A DNA stretch of 64,000 bases from Phylloscopus collybita (GCA_027886175.1 JAJNNQ010000006.1:61808001-61872000), one strand, 5' to 3'. Counted from the first letter of the stretch, positions 34,869 to 47,449 are shown. A program made the numbers and translations. Notes: generated by a model not told the origin, from the letters alone.

Positions 34869-35284
34869 CTGGACTTTGTCAAAGCCCAAAACTGTATCAG
34901 GAACACAAGCAAGTCTTACAGGGCACCTCAACTTGATAATGAACATTGGAGGAAAGGAACCCGTTCCTGCCAAGCAGCAGATCGAGTTCAGCTTTTATCA
35001 GGAAACAGCCTAAAAATAGTTATTAAAAAAAAAAAAAATAACAATATTGTTTATGTTGGGGAAAGTTCTGCAGGCCCGGGGCTACAAAAACCCAACAGAA
35101 AACTGACCTCACTCAGAATAAAACACACAAGCAGGACACACACCCCCCCAACAACAACCAGGTCCCACCTGCAACCCCAAAAAAAACCCAAAAAACCACC
35201 AGGAAGACCAAAGGGTTTGCTCCTGAAGTCCATTTTCCAGGAGCAGCACTGAAAGGGATTTAAGGGCAAGGCATCACCACGTAC

Positions 35285-35424
35285 CCTCCTCTCTTGTGGC
35301 GCTCCTTGTGCTTGGAGATTTTGTAAGGCAGAGACCTTTCCCCCAGGTTCTCCAGGTTCCTCACCACGGCTCCTCTCGCCATCAGAGCCTCGACGGTGCG
35401 TTTGAGCACGGCAGCCGTCTCGGG
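35285..35424 (-). CDS. MRPS6: MRPS6 internal exon (exon 2)
   Basis: Encodes the first half of the S6 domain of the mitochondrial small-subunit protein bS6m. The acceptor has a long pyrimidine tract ending TTTTCAAG (AG at 35426-35425), and translation starts in phase 0 with [18 protein letters not shown]. The 46 complete codons continue through [14 protein letters not shown], the most recognisable family motif, and HKERHKRG. The donor is GG|GTACGT at 35285/35284. The exon length of 140 nt leaves phase 2, which matches exon 3 exactly and rebuilds RGGYF. Exon 1, expected to encode about 15 residues beginning with the initiator Met, is not visible in the window. Confidence 0.97.
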
Positions 35425-35521
35425 CTTGAAAAGAAAGAGAGGGGAAAGTGAGAAATTCACAGAAACCTGGTGGGTTTAGGGTGGTAGGGGAAGGGCAACT
35501 GTGCTTGCACAGCTCAGCACT

Positions 35522-35858
35522 TCACAGAATCACAGAATCACAGAATTTTAGGTTGGAAGAGACCTCCAAGATCATCCAGTCCAACCCATGCTCTAACACC
35601 TCAACCAGACCACAGCACCCAGTGCCACATCCAGGCTTTTGTTAAACACATCCAGGGATGGTGACTCCACCACCTCCCTGGGCAGGCCATTCCAGAACTT
35701 TATCACTCTTTCTGTGAAAAACTTTTTCCTGATATCCAACCTGGATTTCCCTTGGCACAGCTTGAGGCTGTGTCCTCTCCTTCTGTCAGTTGTTGCCTGG
35801 AGAAAGAGACCAACCCCCAGCTGACTACAACCACCTTCAGGGAGTTGTAGAGAGTGAT
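35522..35858 (-). mobile_element. CR1 LINE 3' fragment
   Basis: Minus-oriented copy that opens with three ATCACAGA-type terminal repeats and GGTTGGAAGAGACCTCCAAG. It is well preserved to GGGAGTTGTAGAGAGTGATA, then ends abruptly next to a possible LTR. It begins about 100 bases from MRPS6 exon 2. Confidence 0.92.
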
Positions 35859-36200
35859 AACGACCACTTGCAGAGGTGGTGCTGCGAGCCAAGGAGTCAA
35901 AGTGGAAATGCAGCCCTGGTTTGGGTTCTCTGAAACTCTTTCCCAAAGAGTTTTCTATCAACAAGAGACACATTTTCCTAACTGTAACCTTTGTTTGCAT
36001 TCCTTTCCCTAGGAAAGGAATCTTCTTGATGTCCCTCTGACTTGACCAATGTAGTTGAAGAAGTTTGTCTTTCTTCCACCCCTTGGGTGGTTCTTTGTAA
36101 AATTATAAAGGTATAAAAAACAGTATAAAGGGAAGAAATTCCCAGGTAATAAAGATTGATTGGAGTCATTTCAGCCTTCTGACCTCGGTGTCTGTGGCGT
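35859..36200 (+). mobile_element. Possible solo LTR
   Basis: Directly after the CR1 break comes non-CR1 sequence with TATAAAAAA at 36112-36120 and AATAAAG at 36148-36154, followed by a U5-like GC-richer stretch. This order is what an LTR reading on the plus strand would show. The edges and a target duplication were not found. Confidence 0.4.
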
Positions 36201-36548
36201 TGTGACCTTGAACAGCGTCATGGAAGCATTAAGGGAGAGGGGTTTTAGGAGCAATTCCTCAGCAAAAAAAATTTCTGCCATTTCCAAGGCAGGCCCCAGC
36301 AAAATGAAAATGAGTTCCTGGGTTTGACTCACCTGGAATCGCTTGGTCTGAGCCTTGCACAAGCCAGTATTCCTAGTAAAGGAAAATGATGGACTGGGAA
36401 CAGTTTTGGGGTCCTTGCACTGTTGTTGTTCATTAATATTGAAAGTGAACAGTGTGGGGAAAACACAAATCCATGGCTTGCTATGGAGACAACAGCAGCA
36501 CGTTCACTTGTGTTGTTATTCACACTGCACGTGTGTCACACTTGGAGA

Positions 36549-36755
36549 ACCATGGAATGTCCTGGGCTGGAAGGCACCCACAGGGAGCACTGCTCCAGCT
36601 CCTGGCCCTGCACACACCCCAACAATCCCATTCTGTCCCTGGCAGCGTTGTCCAAAGGCTCCTGGAGCTCTGGCAGCCTTGGGGCCGTGCCCATTCCACA
36701 ACCTCATTGCAGGGAGTTGTGGAGAGCAATGAGATCCCCCCCCTCAACAAACCCT
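36549..36755 (-). mobile_element. CR1-like LINE 3' end
   Basis: Minus-oriented copy with CATGGAATGTCCTGGGCTGG and GGCTCCTGGAGCTCTGGCAG, related to the CR1 part of the 0.75-kb duplication. Confidence 0.8.
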
Positions 36756-37314
36756 TCTTAACCTCCATGCAGATTGAAATTAAATTAAATTAAATATTGC
36801 TGGGTAAACTCCCTGCCCTCCATCCCTCACTCCCCAAATGACACAGAAGCTTTTTGTCTCTTTTCCACATGTCCAGGGATCAGCACATTCCCTGAGTGGC
36901 TGCAAGGCCAACGTGAGGTGCAGTTTCTGAACACAAGGAAGCCAAAGCTTTGAGCCCCATGTATTTAAAAACAAAACCAGAGGGAAAGAACAAGAAAAGA
37001 AAGCCACAGATTTCTACATTCAGGATTGTAAAATTTGCAACCTTCCCCACTTGTGGCTATACTCTGAAAACATCAACTAATTGTTGGGTTGGGAAGCTTG
37101 TCACTATAATCCCTCTCATTCTCCCTCTCCCAAAATTGCCATGGTTTATCCTGGCTTGCCTAAAGCCATCACCCAAACTAAAAATAAGCTGAACTCTGCT
37201 AACCAAGAGATCCACAGACACAGGTTCCTTGGTTTGCCTCAGAGCCAGTCCACTTGGGGACAGAGGAAATGGGTCTGCCTGGCTCCCAACTCGGGAGCCA
37301 CAACATTTTTTTTC

Positions 37315-37672
37315 CTGAACAGCCCAGCACTAATTCCAGACCCCCAGCCCAACACTAATTCCAGTCCCAGAGCCCAGCACTAATTCCAAACTCAGAGCCC
37401 AGCACTAATTCCTGACCCCCAGCCCAGCACTAATTCCAAACTCAGAGCCCAGCACTAATTCCTGACCCCCAGCCCAGCACTAATTCCAGACCCCCAGCCC
37501 AGCACTAATTCCAGGCCCCCAGCCCAGCTCTAATTCCAGTCCCACAGCCCAGCACTAATTCCAGGCCCACAGCCCAGCACTAATTCCAGTCCCAGAGCCC
37601 AGCACTAATTCCAGACCCCCAGCCCAGCACTAATTCCAGTCCCAGAGCCCAGCACTAATTCCAGTCCCACAG
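37315..37672 (+). repeat. 25-bp minisatellite
   Basis: About 14 units of AGCCCAGCACTAATTCCAG plus a variable CCCCC, TCCCAG or TCCCAC part. Confidence 0.95.
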
Positions 37673-37894
37673 ACATGGGGAGGAAGAGGAGACAATGGGA
37701 GCTGCTGCTCCAGAGGGGAGCAGGAAGAGCTCACAAGAGCATGGACAGCCTGGTTTGGAATTCCAGCTCTGGACACCCCTCCTGCCCCCAGAGGAACCCA
37801 GAGCCATCCCCAGCTGGTTTCACCCCTGGTGAACTCTGGCTGAGACCTTGGGCCACATCAGTTGGTGACAAGTTGTCACCTTGTTCTGGAAAGG

Positions 37895-37985
37895 TCCAGA
37901 ATCCTGGGATGGGTGAGGCTGGAAGGGCCCACAGTGCTCAGCTGGGATCGCCCCAGAGCTCAGGGATTGTGGATATTCTGGAATA
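37895..37985 (-). mobile_element. CR1-like LINE 3' end
   Basis: Minus tail, reverse relative of 5797-5878, leading straight into the minisatellite flank module. Confidence 0.5.
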
Positions 37986-38150
37986 TGCCCAGGGAGGAGA
38001 CCCCCCCAGGCTCTCTGGGCTCTGCTCAGGGCTGGGCACTGCCCAGGGCAGAATTTCAGGGGAATTGCTGGGCTCAGGCCCTGCCCGGGGCTCTGGGGCC
38101 ATTGCTGGGCCTGGGGCAGAGCCTGGGCCTGCTCTGCCCTCCCTGAGACA
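37985..38150 (-). repeat. Flank module of minisatellite (inverted copy)
   Basis: Near-identical reverse complement of 4217-4378, again immediately beside the GGGACAGACA array. Confidence 0.85.
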
Positions 38151-38457
38151 GGGACAGACAGAGACAGACAGGGGGACACAGGGACAGACAGGGACAGACA
38201 GGGACAGACAGGGACAGACAGGGACAGACAGGGGGACACAGGGACAGACAGGGACACACAGGGACAGACAGGGGGACACAGGGACAGACAGGGACAGACA
38301 GGGGGACACAGGGATAGACAAGGACAGACAGGGACAGACAAGGACAGACAGGGACAGAGAGGGGGACAGACAGGGGGACACAGGGACAGACAGGGACAGA
38401 CAAGGACAGACAGGGACAGACAGGGGGACACAGGGACAGACAGGGACAGACAGGGCT
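38145..38457 (-). repeat. Minisatellite, (GGGACAGACA)n type
   Basis: About 310 bases of GGGACAGACA units with GGGGGACACA variants. It is the inverted relative of 3484-4216, less than half as long. G-runs are on the plus strand here, which is the non-template strand for MRPS6 antisense. Confidence 0.95.
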
Positions 38458-38675
38458 GAGGGCTGTCTCTCCCTGGAAGAAGGAACCAAAGGACTTTTGT
38501 CCACAGATCCAAATTCCCCTCTCCTCCACCTCGACATATTTTAGAGCTGCCCAGAAGAAACCTCTTAACTCCACAGTTCCCACCAAGTCAAACGCAGCCC
38601 CAGGTGTCCCACCAGCCACAGGTGAGGGGACACCCTGGGCACTTTGTCCCCACCTCTGGTTGGCCCCACCTCAAA

Positions 38676-39172
38676 ACCTGTGTCCAGTTGTGGCTCCTGC
38701 AGGAGAGCCCTGGAGGGGCTGCAGCGTGTCCAGGGCAGGGCAGGGAGCTGGGGAAGGGGCTGGAGCCCCAGGAGGGGCTGAGGGAGCTGGGAAGGGGCTG
38801 AGCCTGGAGCAAAGGAGGCTCAGGGGGGCCCTGGTGGCTCTGCACAGCTCCTGCCAGGAGGGGACAGCCGGGGGGGTCGGGCTCTGCTCCCAGGGCACAG
38901 GGACAGGAGGAGAGGGAACGGCCTCAGGCTGGGCCAGGGGAGGCTCAGCTGGGCCAGCAGCAGGAATTTCCCCATGGAAAGGGTGCTCAGGCCTTGGCAG
39001 GGGCTGCCCAGGGAGCTTTGCAGTGCCCAGCCCTGGAGGTGTTCCCAGAAATGTGGGGTTGTGGCCCCTGAGGACGTGGTCTAAAGGTGAGCCCACTGCT
39101 GGTGCTGATCCATGGCTGGACTGGATCATCTTAAAGGTCTTCTCCAACCTCAGCAAGTCCCTGATTCTGGCC
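38676..39172 (+). mobile_element. CR1 LINE, longer 3' fragment
   Basis: Plus-oriented copy of the 11543 subfamily. The last 120 bases before CAAGTCCCTGATTCTGG differ from sister copies. Confidence 0.9.
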
Positions 39173-40369
39173 TCTCCCTCTCTCCTCACCAATCTGCCAG
39201 CTCAGCACAATCCCACCCAAGAGCAGGAAGGTGTTCCATGCACAGCTGGGGGTGCCCCATCTGTTCCCCCCAGGATTAAATCCACAAATGCCCCGAAAGA
39301 ACCATCAAAGCAGCACCAACCACCTCGTCCTGAGGGGATGTTGTGCATCAGAGGGAATAAAAATGCTCCCATGGGTTCTGTCAGTCCCACAGCACTCACA
39401 TGGCAAAGCAGGAACGGTGTAAAGAAAGGGGAACCGGGAAAAAATGGGGATTGTCTGGTGGCAAAGTGGCTTCAGGCATGATCATCAGCCATGAGGCTCA
39501 AAGAACAGCCTGGAGACAAAAGAAACGTGGAAATAAAAGCCTTTGGAATGCTGATGCCTCCTGAAAAACGAGGAGCCACCCACCCAGAACCAGAGCTCTG
39601 TGAAAGGACTCAGCTCCACTGCTCCTCCTTCCATCTCATTTCCCCACAGAAAGTCCAAAGGATAGAAAATCCAGCACTGGCTACAAAAAAAGCTTTGTCA
39701 ACCACCAAAACCTCCTCCAAGAAGAGCCTTTGGAGAGAGAAGAAGAAGCAAACACCAAATCCTCAGTAGTTTTAGGGCTAGGACAGTTCTCAAGTTCTTC
39801 TGGGCACTTGCTCAGTCCAACAGGAAGCATTTAAAGTCAGTGGGCACATCCCAACTTATAAACAGGAACAGCTCCATCCCAATTACTTGATTATCCCTTC
39901 AGTGTAGTAAGGGATAAAATTATGTCTTTTTTTTTTTTTTGGTTGCTCAGCAGTTACAAAAGGTTGGTCTGGGATTATTCACTGAGGTGGAAATCAAAGG
40001 CAGCAAAATCCATGTTTGGAAGGGAGCTGCAATCCCAAGCACCAAAACTAAGGGGAGAAACCATTTCCTTGCTGCCACTCACTACTTAATAAAACGTTAG
40101 AAGTTATTAGTGAAAATGATTAAAAACTCTGCAGTGACTGTAAAAGCATCAACAACCCAGAGCAGCAGCCCCAGGTTGGGTACAACCACTCAGGGCAGTC
40201 AGGACAGATCAAAAGCCAGATAAAAGCAGCATTCCAAGGAAACAGAAAATGTGGGAGCTGTGCTGAACCCCTGGGGAAAATGGGCTGTGCTGGGCCAGGC
40301 TGGCTGGCAACTGAGCAATGGAAATGGGAGGACTCTGAACATCTGCCTGGAAGTTCAGGGGTGGGGAGG

Positions 40370-40836
40370 GATCCCAGATTGATTTGGGTTGGAGGGACCC
40401 CAAAGCCCACCCAGTGCCACCCCTGCCCTGGCAGGGACACCTCCCACTGTCCCAGGCTGCTCCCAGCCCCAGTGTCCAGCCTGGCCTTGGGCAATGCCAG
40501 GGATCCAGGGGCAGCCACAGCTGCTCTGGGAATTTTGTGCCAAGGCCTACCCCACCCTAAAAAGGAAGAATTTCTTCCCCACATCTCACCTACATTTCCC
40601 CCATTTCAGTGGGAAGCCATTCCCTGGCCCCTGTCCCTCTGTCCCTTGTCCCCAGTCCCTCTGCAGCTCTCCTGGAGCCCCTTCAGGCCCTGCCAGGGGC
40701 TCTGAGCTCTCCCTGGAGCTTCTCCTCTCCAGCTGAGCACCCCCAGCTCTCCCAGCCTGGCTCCAGAGGGGCTCCAGCCCTTCATGGCCACCTCTGGACT
40801 CATTCCAACATTTCCACACCTTCCTTGTCTTGGAGC
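40370..40836 (-). mobile_element. CR1 LINE, longer 3' fragment
   Basis: Minus-oriented uninterrupted copy running from ATTTGGGTTGGAGGGACC to CTTCCTTGTCTTGGAGCCCC. It serves as the reference for the interrupted copy at 923-1942. Confidence 0.92.
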
Positions 40837-41582
40837 CCCAGACCTGGATCAATTTGGGGACAGCTGGATGAGGGGACAGAGGTTTCTGTAACAGAACCAC
40901 CTTCCCAAGACAGAGTAAGGGACAAATGGGAAACCCCAGGTGCTCCTGACCATGCCAACCCTTCCATGTTCCCATCCCACACGGAGTGAACACAAAAGCA
41001 GGAGAGAAGATTCCAGAAATGACAAAGAGAAAGTTACAGCAGGCACGTCACCAAGAATAACTTTGGGGGAAAGTGATCAAAACTACTTCTGAATTAAAAT
41101 TAACACCCTGTCCTGCACACAGATTTAATTTAGCATTTGAATGGCATGGAAGCCAAAGAACCAGCTGTGAACACGAAGCCCACGGACCTGGATGCAGAGG
41201 AAGCAGCAACTTTTAAACTCAAAGTGATGCCTGAACCCTTCTTCTGAACCTGAACCATTCTTCTTCTAAGGATCTGAATTCCATGATGAAGCTTTTTAAA
41301 TTTTAACTCAACTTTTAAGATCCAAGGAAATGAGAGAAGAAATTAAACTAAAATCTAAGGAATACAAGTACTCGATAAACACCAACTCACAGCTAAATTA
41401 AACTACCAATCCCAACACTGAATTTAATTCATTTTAGAGAGCTGAAAGACTTGAGAACTTCTAAAAAGAAGCCTAAAAAGGTGTCTTTTAAATCTGAAAT
41501 AATCAGCAACAAAATCCTCCATGATTTAGGGGCATTTCAATGGTTTATTACTAGAAGCAGTTAAAGTTACAACAGGCCACAA

Positions 41583-41718
41583 CATCACAGAAGGGTTTGG
41601 GATGGAAGGGATTTTAGGGATGGTCCAGTGCCACCCCTGCCGTGGACAGGGATCACCTTCCACTGTCCCAGGCTGCTCCAAGCCCTGTCCAACCTGGCCT
41701 TGGGCACTGCCAGGCATG
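41583..41718 (-). mobile_element. CR1 LINE 3' end
   Basis: Minus tail beginning CACAGAAGGGTTTGGGATGG and truncated after GGGCACTGCCAGGCATGG. Confidence 0.85.
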
Positions 41719-42136
41719 GGGAACTCCTCAACCTTCCAGGCAGAATCAATTCAGAACCAGTTAAACCCCTAAATTAATTAAACCTCTTTTTTAAAACTCC
41801 AGAAACTCTTCTTCCAGCCACAAGACATTCTAATAAGGGCTTCAATGTAACACTGCCAAATTGTCCTTATCAGAAACTTGCTGAGAAAGAGCTCCCCAGG
41901 AACTCCAGGTTGTGTTCCTGCCAGCACTTTTTGATGTGAATACATTTCATCAAGTTTACTTTGTAGGTTCATTAAGCTTAATTAAGATTGGAAAGGAAAA
42001 ATAATGAAATCCAAACAAAAAAAGACACGGAGGGAACATCCCTGACTCCACAAGGGCTGACATGTCCCCATGGTCAGTTGGGGTCCCCATCCCAACTCTG
42101 GGAAGAGCTGGAGTGGCAAATCAGCCAAATTCCCAG

Positions 42137-42695
42137 ATTTAGAGAATCCCAGGATCCCAGGATTGAAGTTGGCAAAGCCCTCCCAGGCCAGTCAGTCCCA
42201 GCTGTGTCCCGTGCCCACCTTGTCCCCAGCCCAGAGCACTGAGTGCCACCTCCAGGTGACACCTCCAGGGCTGGGCACTGCAAAGCTCCCTGGGCAGCCC
42301 CTGCCAAGGCCTGAGCTCCCTTTCCAGGGGGAAATTCCTGCTGCTGGCCCAGCTGAGCCTCCCCTGGCCCAGCCTGAGGCCGTTCCCTCTCCTCCTGTCC
42401 CTGTGCCCTGGGAGCAGAGCCCGACCCCCCCGGCTGTCCCCTCCTGGCAGGAGCTGTGCAGAGCCACCAGGGCCCCCCTGAGCCTCCTTTGCTCCAGGCT
42501 CAGCCCCTTCCCAGCTCCCTCAGCCTCTCCTGGGGCTCCAGACCCTTCCCCAGCTCCCTGCCCTGCCCTGGACACGCTGCAGCCCCTCCAGGGCTCTCCT
42601 GCAGGAGCCACAACTGGACCCAGCCCTGGAGCACAGAGGGACAATCCCTGCCCTGCTCCTGCTGGACACACAATTCCTCGTCCAGCCCAGGTGCC
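42137..42695 (-). mobile_element. CR1 LINE, longer 3' fragment
   Basis: Minus-oriented copy from CCCAGGATCCCAGGATTG to CACACAATTCCTCGTCCAGC, same subfamily as 10059-10625. Confidence 0.9.
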
Positions 42696-42699
42696 AGTG

Positions 42700-44470
42700 G
42701 CCTCTTGCCCCACCCAGACTGCTCTAAGCCATCTCTCCCTTCTGTGAGAGGAATTTTCATGGATCAGACCCAGCTCTGGACACGCAGCTGTTATGCCCAC
42801 CCTGCACATCCTCACTGCTGCCCAAGGACAAGGAGTCAGGATGAAGCCAAAGCTGAACATGGTGAGTAAAAAAACCTTCCTCAGCACGTTTTGAGGACCA
42901 CAACCATAATTTTTCAATCCTCCCCCTTTTGCAGGACACAAGGATCCTTGGCTCTGGAGCAGAAGATTATTTAAGGTGGAAGTCACAATGTTTTCATCAA
43001 GGGAAGAGGGAAACTTGCCAATTCCTTGCTCAAGTTCTGCCAGACAAATCCTGGGATACACAAATCCTCACGAACAGAGCTCAGGTAAATATTAAAAATC
43101 ACTGCTGACAAAGCATTACAGACATCAGAAACTGAACTACCTTCTCTCACTCCACCAACACCTCAAAACCAAAACCCCAAACACCCAAAAAACCAAATCC
43201 CTGAGTACAACCTGCTTAAAGTGATGAGAAGATCCAGAGGTGAAAGGGCTCCTTCCCTTTCCCAGCACCAGAACATCCACAGGGAAACTGTGGCAGCCCC
43301 ACCCTAGGGAGGGGGGAATTGAGGAAAAAGGCCTCAATGTCAACATCTTTGTGGGATTTTCCAAAGAAATCCTGCCCAGGACCCACCTGGAGCCCCCCAC
43401 ACCCAGAGGAACCTGAGATTCCCAAGAGCAGGAGACTGGGGAGTGAGGTTTGGCCAACGCAAACAGAACCAGCTGGTGACAGAGAGGCTGCCTGAACCTC
43501 TTTGAGAATCACTGACCTGGAAAGCTGCTCACGGAGTAAACACCCAATAAACTAATTATGAACCGGTTAATTCATAGTAAACTCATGAAAACGCTCCCTC
43601 CTGGAAATCACAGATCCCAACCAAGTGTGTAAGGCAGGAAAAATGCTTGTTTTTCATCCCAAATCCAAAGTTTCCTCTCAAAAAAAAAAAATGTTCCTTA
43701 TCCGCCCCCCCTGAGACAAACAGCAAAATTTCCATTTTTCTTTTACAACACAGCAGCAAAGGAAGAGAATGAATGAAAAATTTGGGTTAACTCATTTTCT
43801 CTGCACAGCTGAACTTCTGGGTTTTAACAGCCTTGCCACGGTTTTTGCCAGCATCCCATCTCCAAAGGGACGTGAATCCCTAATTTAACACCAGGCCTGC
43901 CCCCTCCCCTTGCTGAACCACCAGCACAGGACAAGGAATTCCTAATTCCCACCACCATTCCCAAGTTCATCGTGTCCTTACGGGGGAGACAGGGATGAAA
44001 AGAAGGAGGTGGGAGATTCAGGGCTCTGCTCACAGAATGTGCTGATGTTTTAACTCCAGAATCAAGAGCAAGGTGCTGGTCCCACTCAAGAACTGCTTAA
44101 GCAGCAGCTGAACAAGAGATTTAAAGATTTGGAAAAAAAAAAAGGAATTTTGTACAAAATCCAAGCAGATTCCTCCTAAAGGGGGGATTCACTCCTGGTT
44201 TGTACCCCAAGCCCAGCCCATTCCACCCCAAGCCCACCTCCCAAAACCAGGGGCCAAACTCAGGATTTGGGATCCTGAAGTTCTCCTCGCAGTTTCAAAG
44301 AACCCAGTTTGGCTTTGCCTTTGGAATAACCAGGAAAAGCGGGAATCATCTTGACCTACAGGGTAATGCAGGGGTTACTGAAAAGTAAAATACTCCAAAA
44401 CAGCTCCACAAATCTCTGTTCGGGTGGATTGGACGGGTTGGGTGGTTGTTGTTTTTTGGTTTTGGTTTGT
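42700..44470. other. Intronic stretch without recognised features
   Basis: No exon, RNA gene or clear repeat was recognised. Composition is mixed, with a poly-A run near 43680. Confidence 0.5.
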
Positions 44471-44493
44471 TTTTTTTTTTTTTTTCCTCTATT

Positions 44494-44499
44494 TTTATT
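44494..44499 (-). terminator. Distal candidate SLC5A3 polyadenylation signal
   Basis: Minus-strand AATAAA at the edge of the AT-rich block, followed downstream by a long A-run. Beyond it the sequence character changes. Confidence 0.35.
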
Positions 44500-47449
44500 G
44501 AAACTTTGTACAGAAGTTTGAAACATTTCCATACAATACTTTGAAGACAGGACAAAATGCCATGGTAAAGGAATGTAAACTGCAAGAAACACAGTCTGAA
44601 AAGTATCCAAATACTCTCTAATAAGAGTTTTAGTTTGAAGACTAATGCAGGAGGCAAAATAATATGCATACAGTATACAAAGAACAGTATACACAGGGCC
44701 AGCAGTGCTAACTATGAAAATTTTTGCATCAGATTTACTTCAAAGATTGATAGCAATATGATAATTCTATACACTAGACCAAAATTAATTTATCATACAT
44801 CGTTTCTATGACAAAAAGCTTGTCATTAAGGACAGTAGCAACTTACAATATAATTAAGCTGTATTAACCTCATTAACACTTCTAAATCTATATTCCTACT
44901 ACAGTAAAGGTTTTTTTGTTTTTTGTGTTTTTTTTCAGTATATTGTCTTATAAGATCTTAACAGACCTTTAAATAACGCTTTACCAAAAGAGACCTGGAT
45001 CCATTATAGTGATCTTATCTACATGCCCATTTGGCTTATTTCCAAAAAAACAACCAAGGGACAAGGAAAAAGGCAGGTTTCAAATGCTATATGATATCAT
45101 TTGGTTTTGGTCTGAAATGTATTTTTAGAGAGTTTAAAAAAAAAACCAACAGAAAAAAGGCAGTTCGTTAATTAACTGGTATTTTATATAAAATCTGCAG
45201 AAAAATACAACAGCAACAAAACCCAAAAATACTTCACAGATATCTAAAAAAACATATTTTTTTTTCTTTTTTCTCAGAGATACAAGGTAAAGCAGCATCA
45301 CTTTGACACTGTGCTTTAAAAAAGAAGATGATGAATGAAGAGACTGCTCGAGTGAGATTAGAAAATTTTGCTTTCTTCTTGAAGAAGACTACTTAACATT
45401 TTGCACAGCAACTATTTTTATAACCACCTCATTTTTAAAAGCGTGAATTCCTAGACACACAATTGTCATTTCACCGCCAGTTTTGCTCAAAGTGTCTGAC
45501 TTTACACAGTGGAACTGAGAATGCCAAGTGTCACCAGATGTCACTATACCATGAGTTCAAGATTGGAACAGAAGTGAAGCAAATGCCTTGAAACCAACAC
45601 CAGGAAAAGAAATCAAAGAGAAAGTGTTTTGTAAACAAAACAAAACCACTTTGCAAGGAAAAAAAAAGAAAAAGAAAAAAAACCAAGAGTTCAGAGATCT
45701 CACAGTGAAATCAGAAATTCTAATTATATATGTTTTACATTCTAGGACTACTCTTTACCTTAGGCCAATTAAAGCACATTAAACCATTTAATTATATACA
45801 AACATTTTCTTTTAAAAAACCAAAAAATAAAAATTAAAACATTGCACAGAAGTCTGCTTTGAACATCACATAACAAGGTTAGTTTTATTTTCAAAACAAT
45901 TACATTTAAGGGCACAGAACATACAGAATACCAAATTAACAGATGAGTAATTTTGCTTCTCTGTACATGCTAAATCCAAAGATTTCCTTGAGAAAGCTGG
46001 AGCTCGGTAACTCCAGCTTCTTCCATGTCTCCTGTTCTCTGAAAGGGAGCAATTCCCAACACCTCCTCTATCTCAGGATTTAAAAAAATAGATATATAAA
46101 AAAAATAAAGCTGTTTTAAAGTTGTAAGCATCTTTTAAGTGCTGGCAGAGCTTCCCTGGGTGGCTCTGCCCCCTCCACTGTAACCTCGTGGAAATCAATC
46201 CTTTTCTCTCCTCGGTTACAGGGCTCATGACTCTCATCAGAAGTCTCATCCTGGCCCTTCTGGGATCAGGGAACACACAAGTGGAGAAATAAAAAATACA
46301 CAATATAAGGAATATACTGAAGGCCGTTTTTATTTCTTACAATCTCGCACTGTTTCCTTTCCCTAAAAGCTAAATAGGAAAAATTATTTAAAAAAAAAAA
46401 AAAATTAAACGACCAAAAAACCTCTAAACTTTGGCAGAGAATAGCATCAAATCAGCCATTAAAAAAACAAAAAACTTAAATAAAAAGTCCCCCAAAATGT
46501 ACTATTAAACTCTCAAGAAGCCTTCTTCTTTTTTAATTTATTTTTTATCTTTTTTTTTTTTTTTAATAAAAGGCTTTCTACCATTTCCAGGAGCAAAAAT
46601 TCAAATATCTTACCTGAAAAAAAAAAAAATAAGTTAAGAGAAATAACAAGAAGGAAAAAAAAAACAAAAAAAAAACAAACAAAAAAAACGAGCTGTCATT
46701 CCAAACTCAGTTTTCCAAGACTTGTCATCCTAAGCTCGAGGCAATAATAAATAAACCCATTGCTGCAAGACAGAAGCACAACCAGCCCCACACAGGGGCA
46801 ACAAAAATCGTGGGACTGACTGTCCATGTGGGAAACACTCTGTGGTTCTGCTGGACCAAAAAAAAAAAAATGGGTGTTTAACCCCAAATTCTTCAACTTC
46901 CCCTCCCCTCAGCAAAGGCTTGTTTACGCTATAAAAAAAAAAATAAAAATCCCTTCTCCTACACAAGGTCCTTCTTGCCAGCAGGCAGCTTGCCTGGAAC
47001 CTTCGAAATATCTTTATTTAGTAATAAAGGCCTTTTATTAAGTGGTTTTTTTATGCAGCAAAGAATATCAGCAACTTCCAGGACCTCTACGACACAGCGA
47101 GGCTGGAGAGGAGCACACACGAAAACACCTCGGAAACACCTGAAGAGGGAAAAAAAAAGCACTGGAGAAAGGATTTGCTTAAAAGCTTCACAATACCAGG
47201 TCCAAAGATGGGCTGTGGGGAGGGCAGGTTAGTAATTCATGATGATCCTGCCTGCCAATTAAGCAGTGTGATTAATGTGGCAGCTCGTTAGCGTAGCAAA
47301 AAGGAAGAGAATAAATGAAGTGGGAGATGGAGCACCTCGGGCTCCGCAGTGCATTCCTGAAGGACTTGACTCCCTTCCACAGCCCAGGATGATTTCCCCA
47401 TGGATCTGACCCAGCAGGACACTGGAATTGCTCCTGTTAACTCTTCCAA

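Larger units (their letters stand above)
21258..35284 (-). other. MRPS6: MRPS6 intron 2
   Basis: Bounded by donor GGTACGT at 35284 and acceptor CATTGCAG at 21258, phase 2, about 14 kb. It holds the 20-bp minisatellite, the right arm of the 0.75-kb inverted duplication, a 31/38-bp minisatellite, CR1 fragments and long A/T-rich runs. I recognise no nested gene. Confidence 0.93.

Noticed and set aside
37675..38544. 289-codon plus-strand frame
   Set aside because: It joins a CR1-like tail, a repeat flank and a minisatellite, so it is not a gene.
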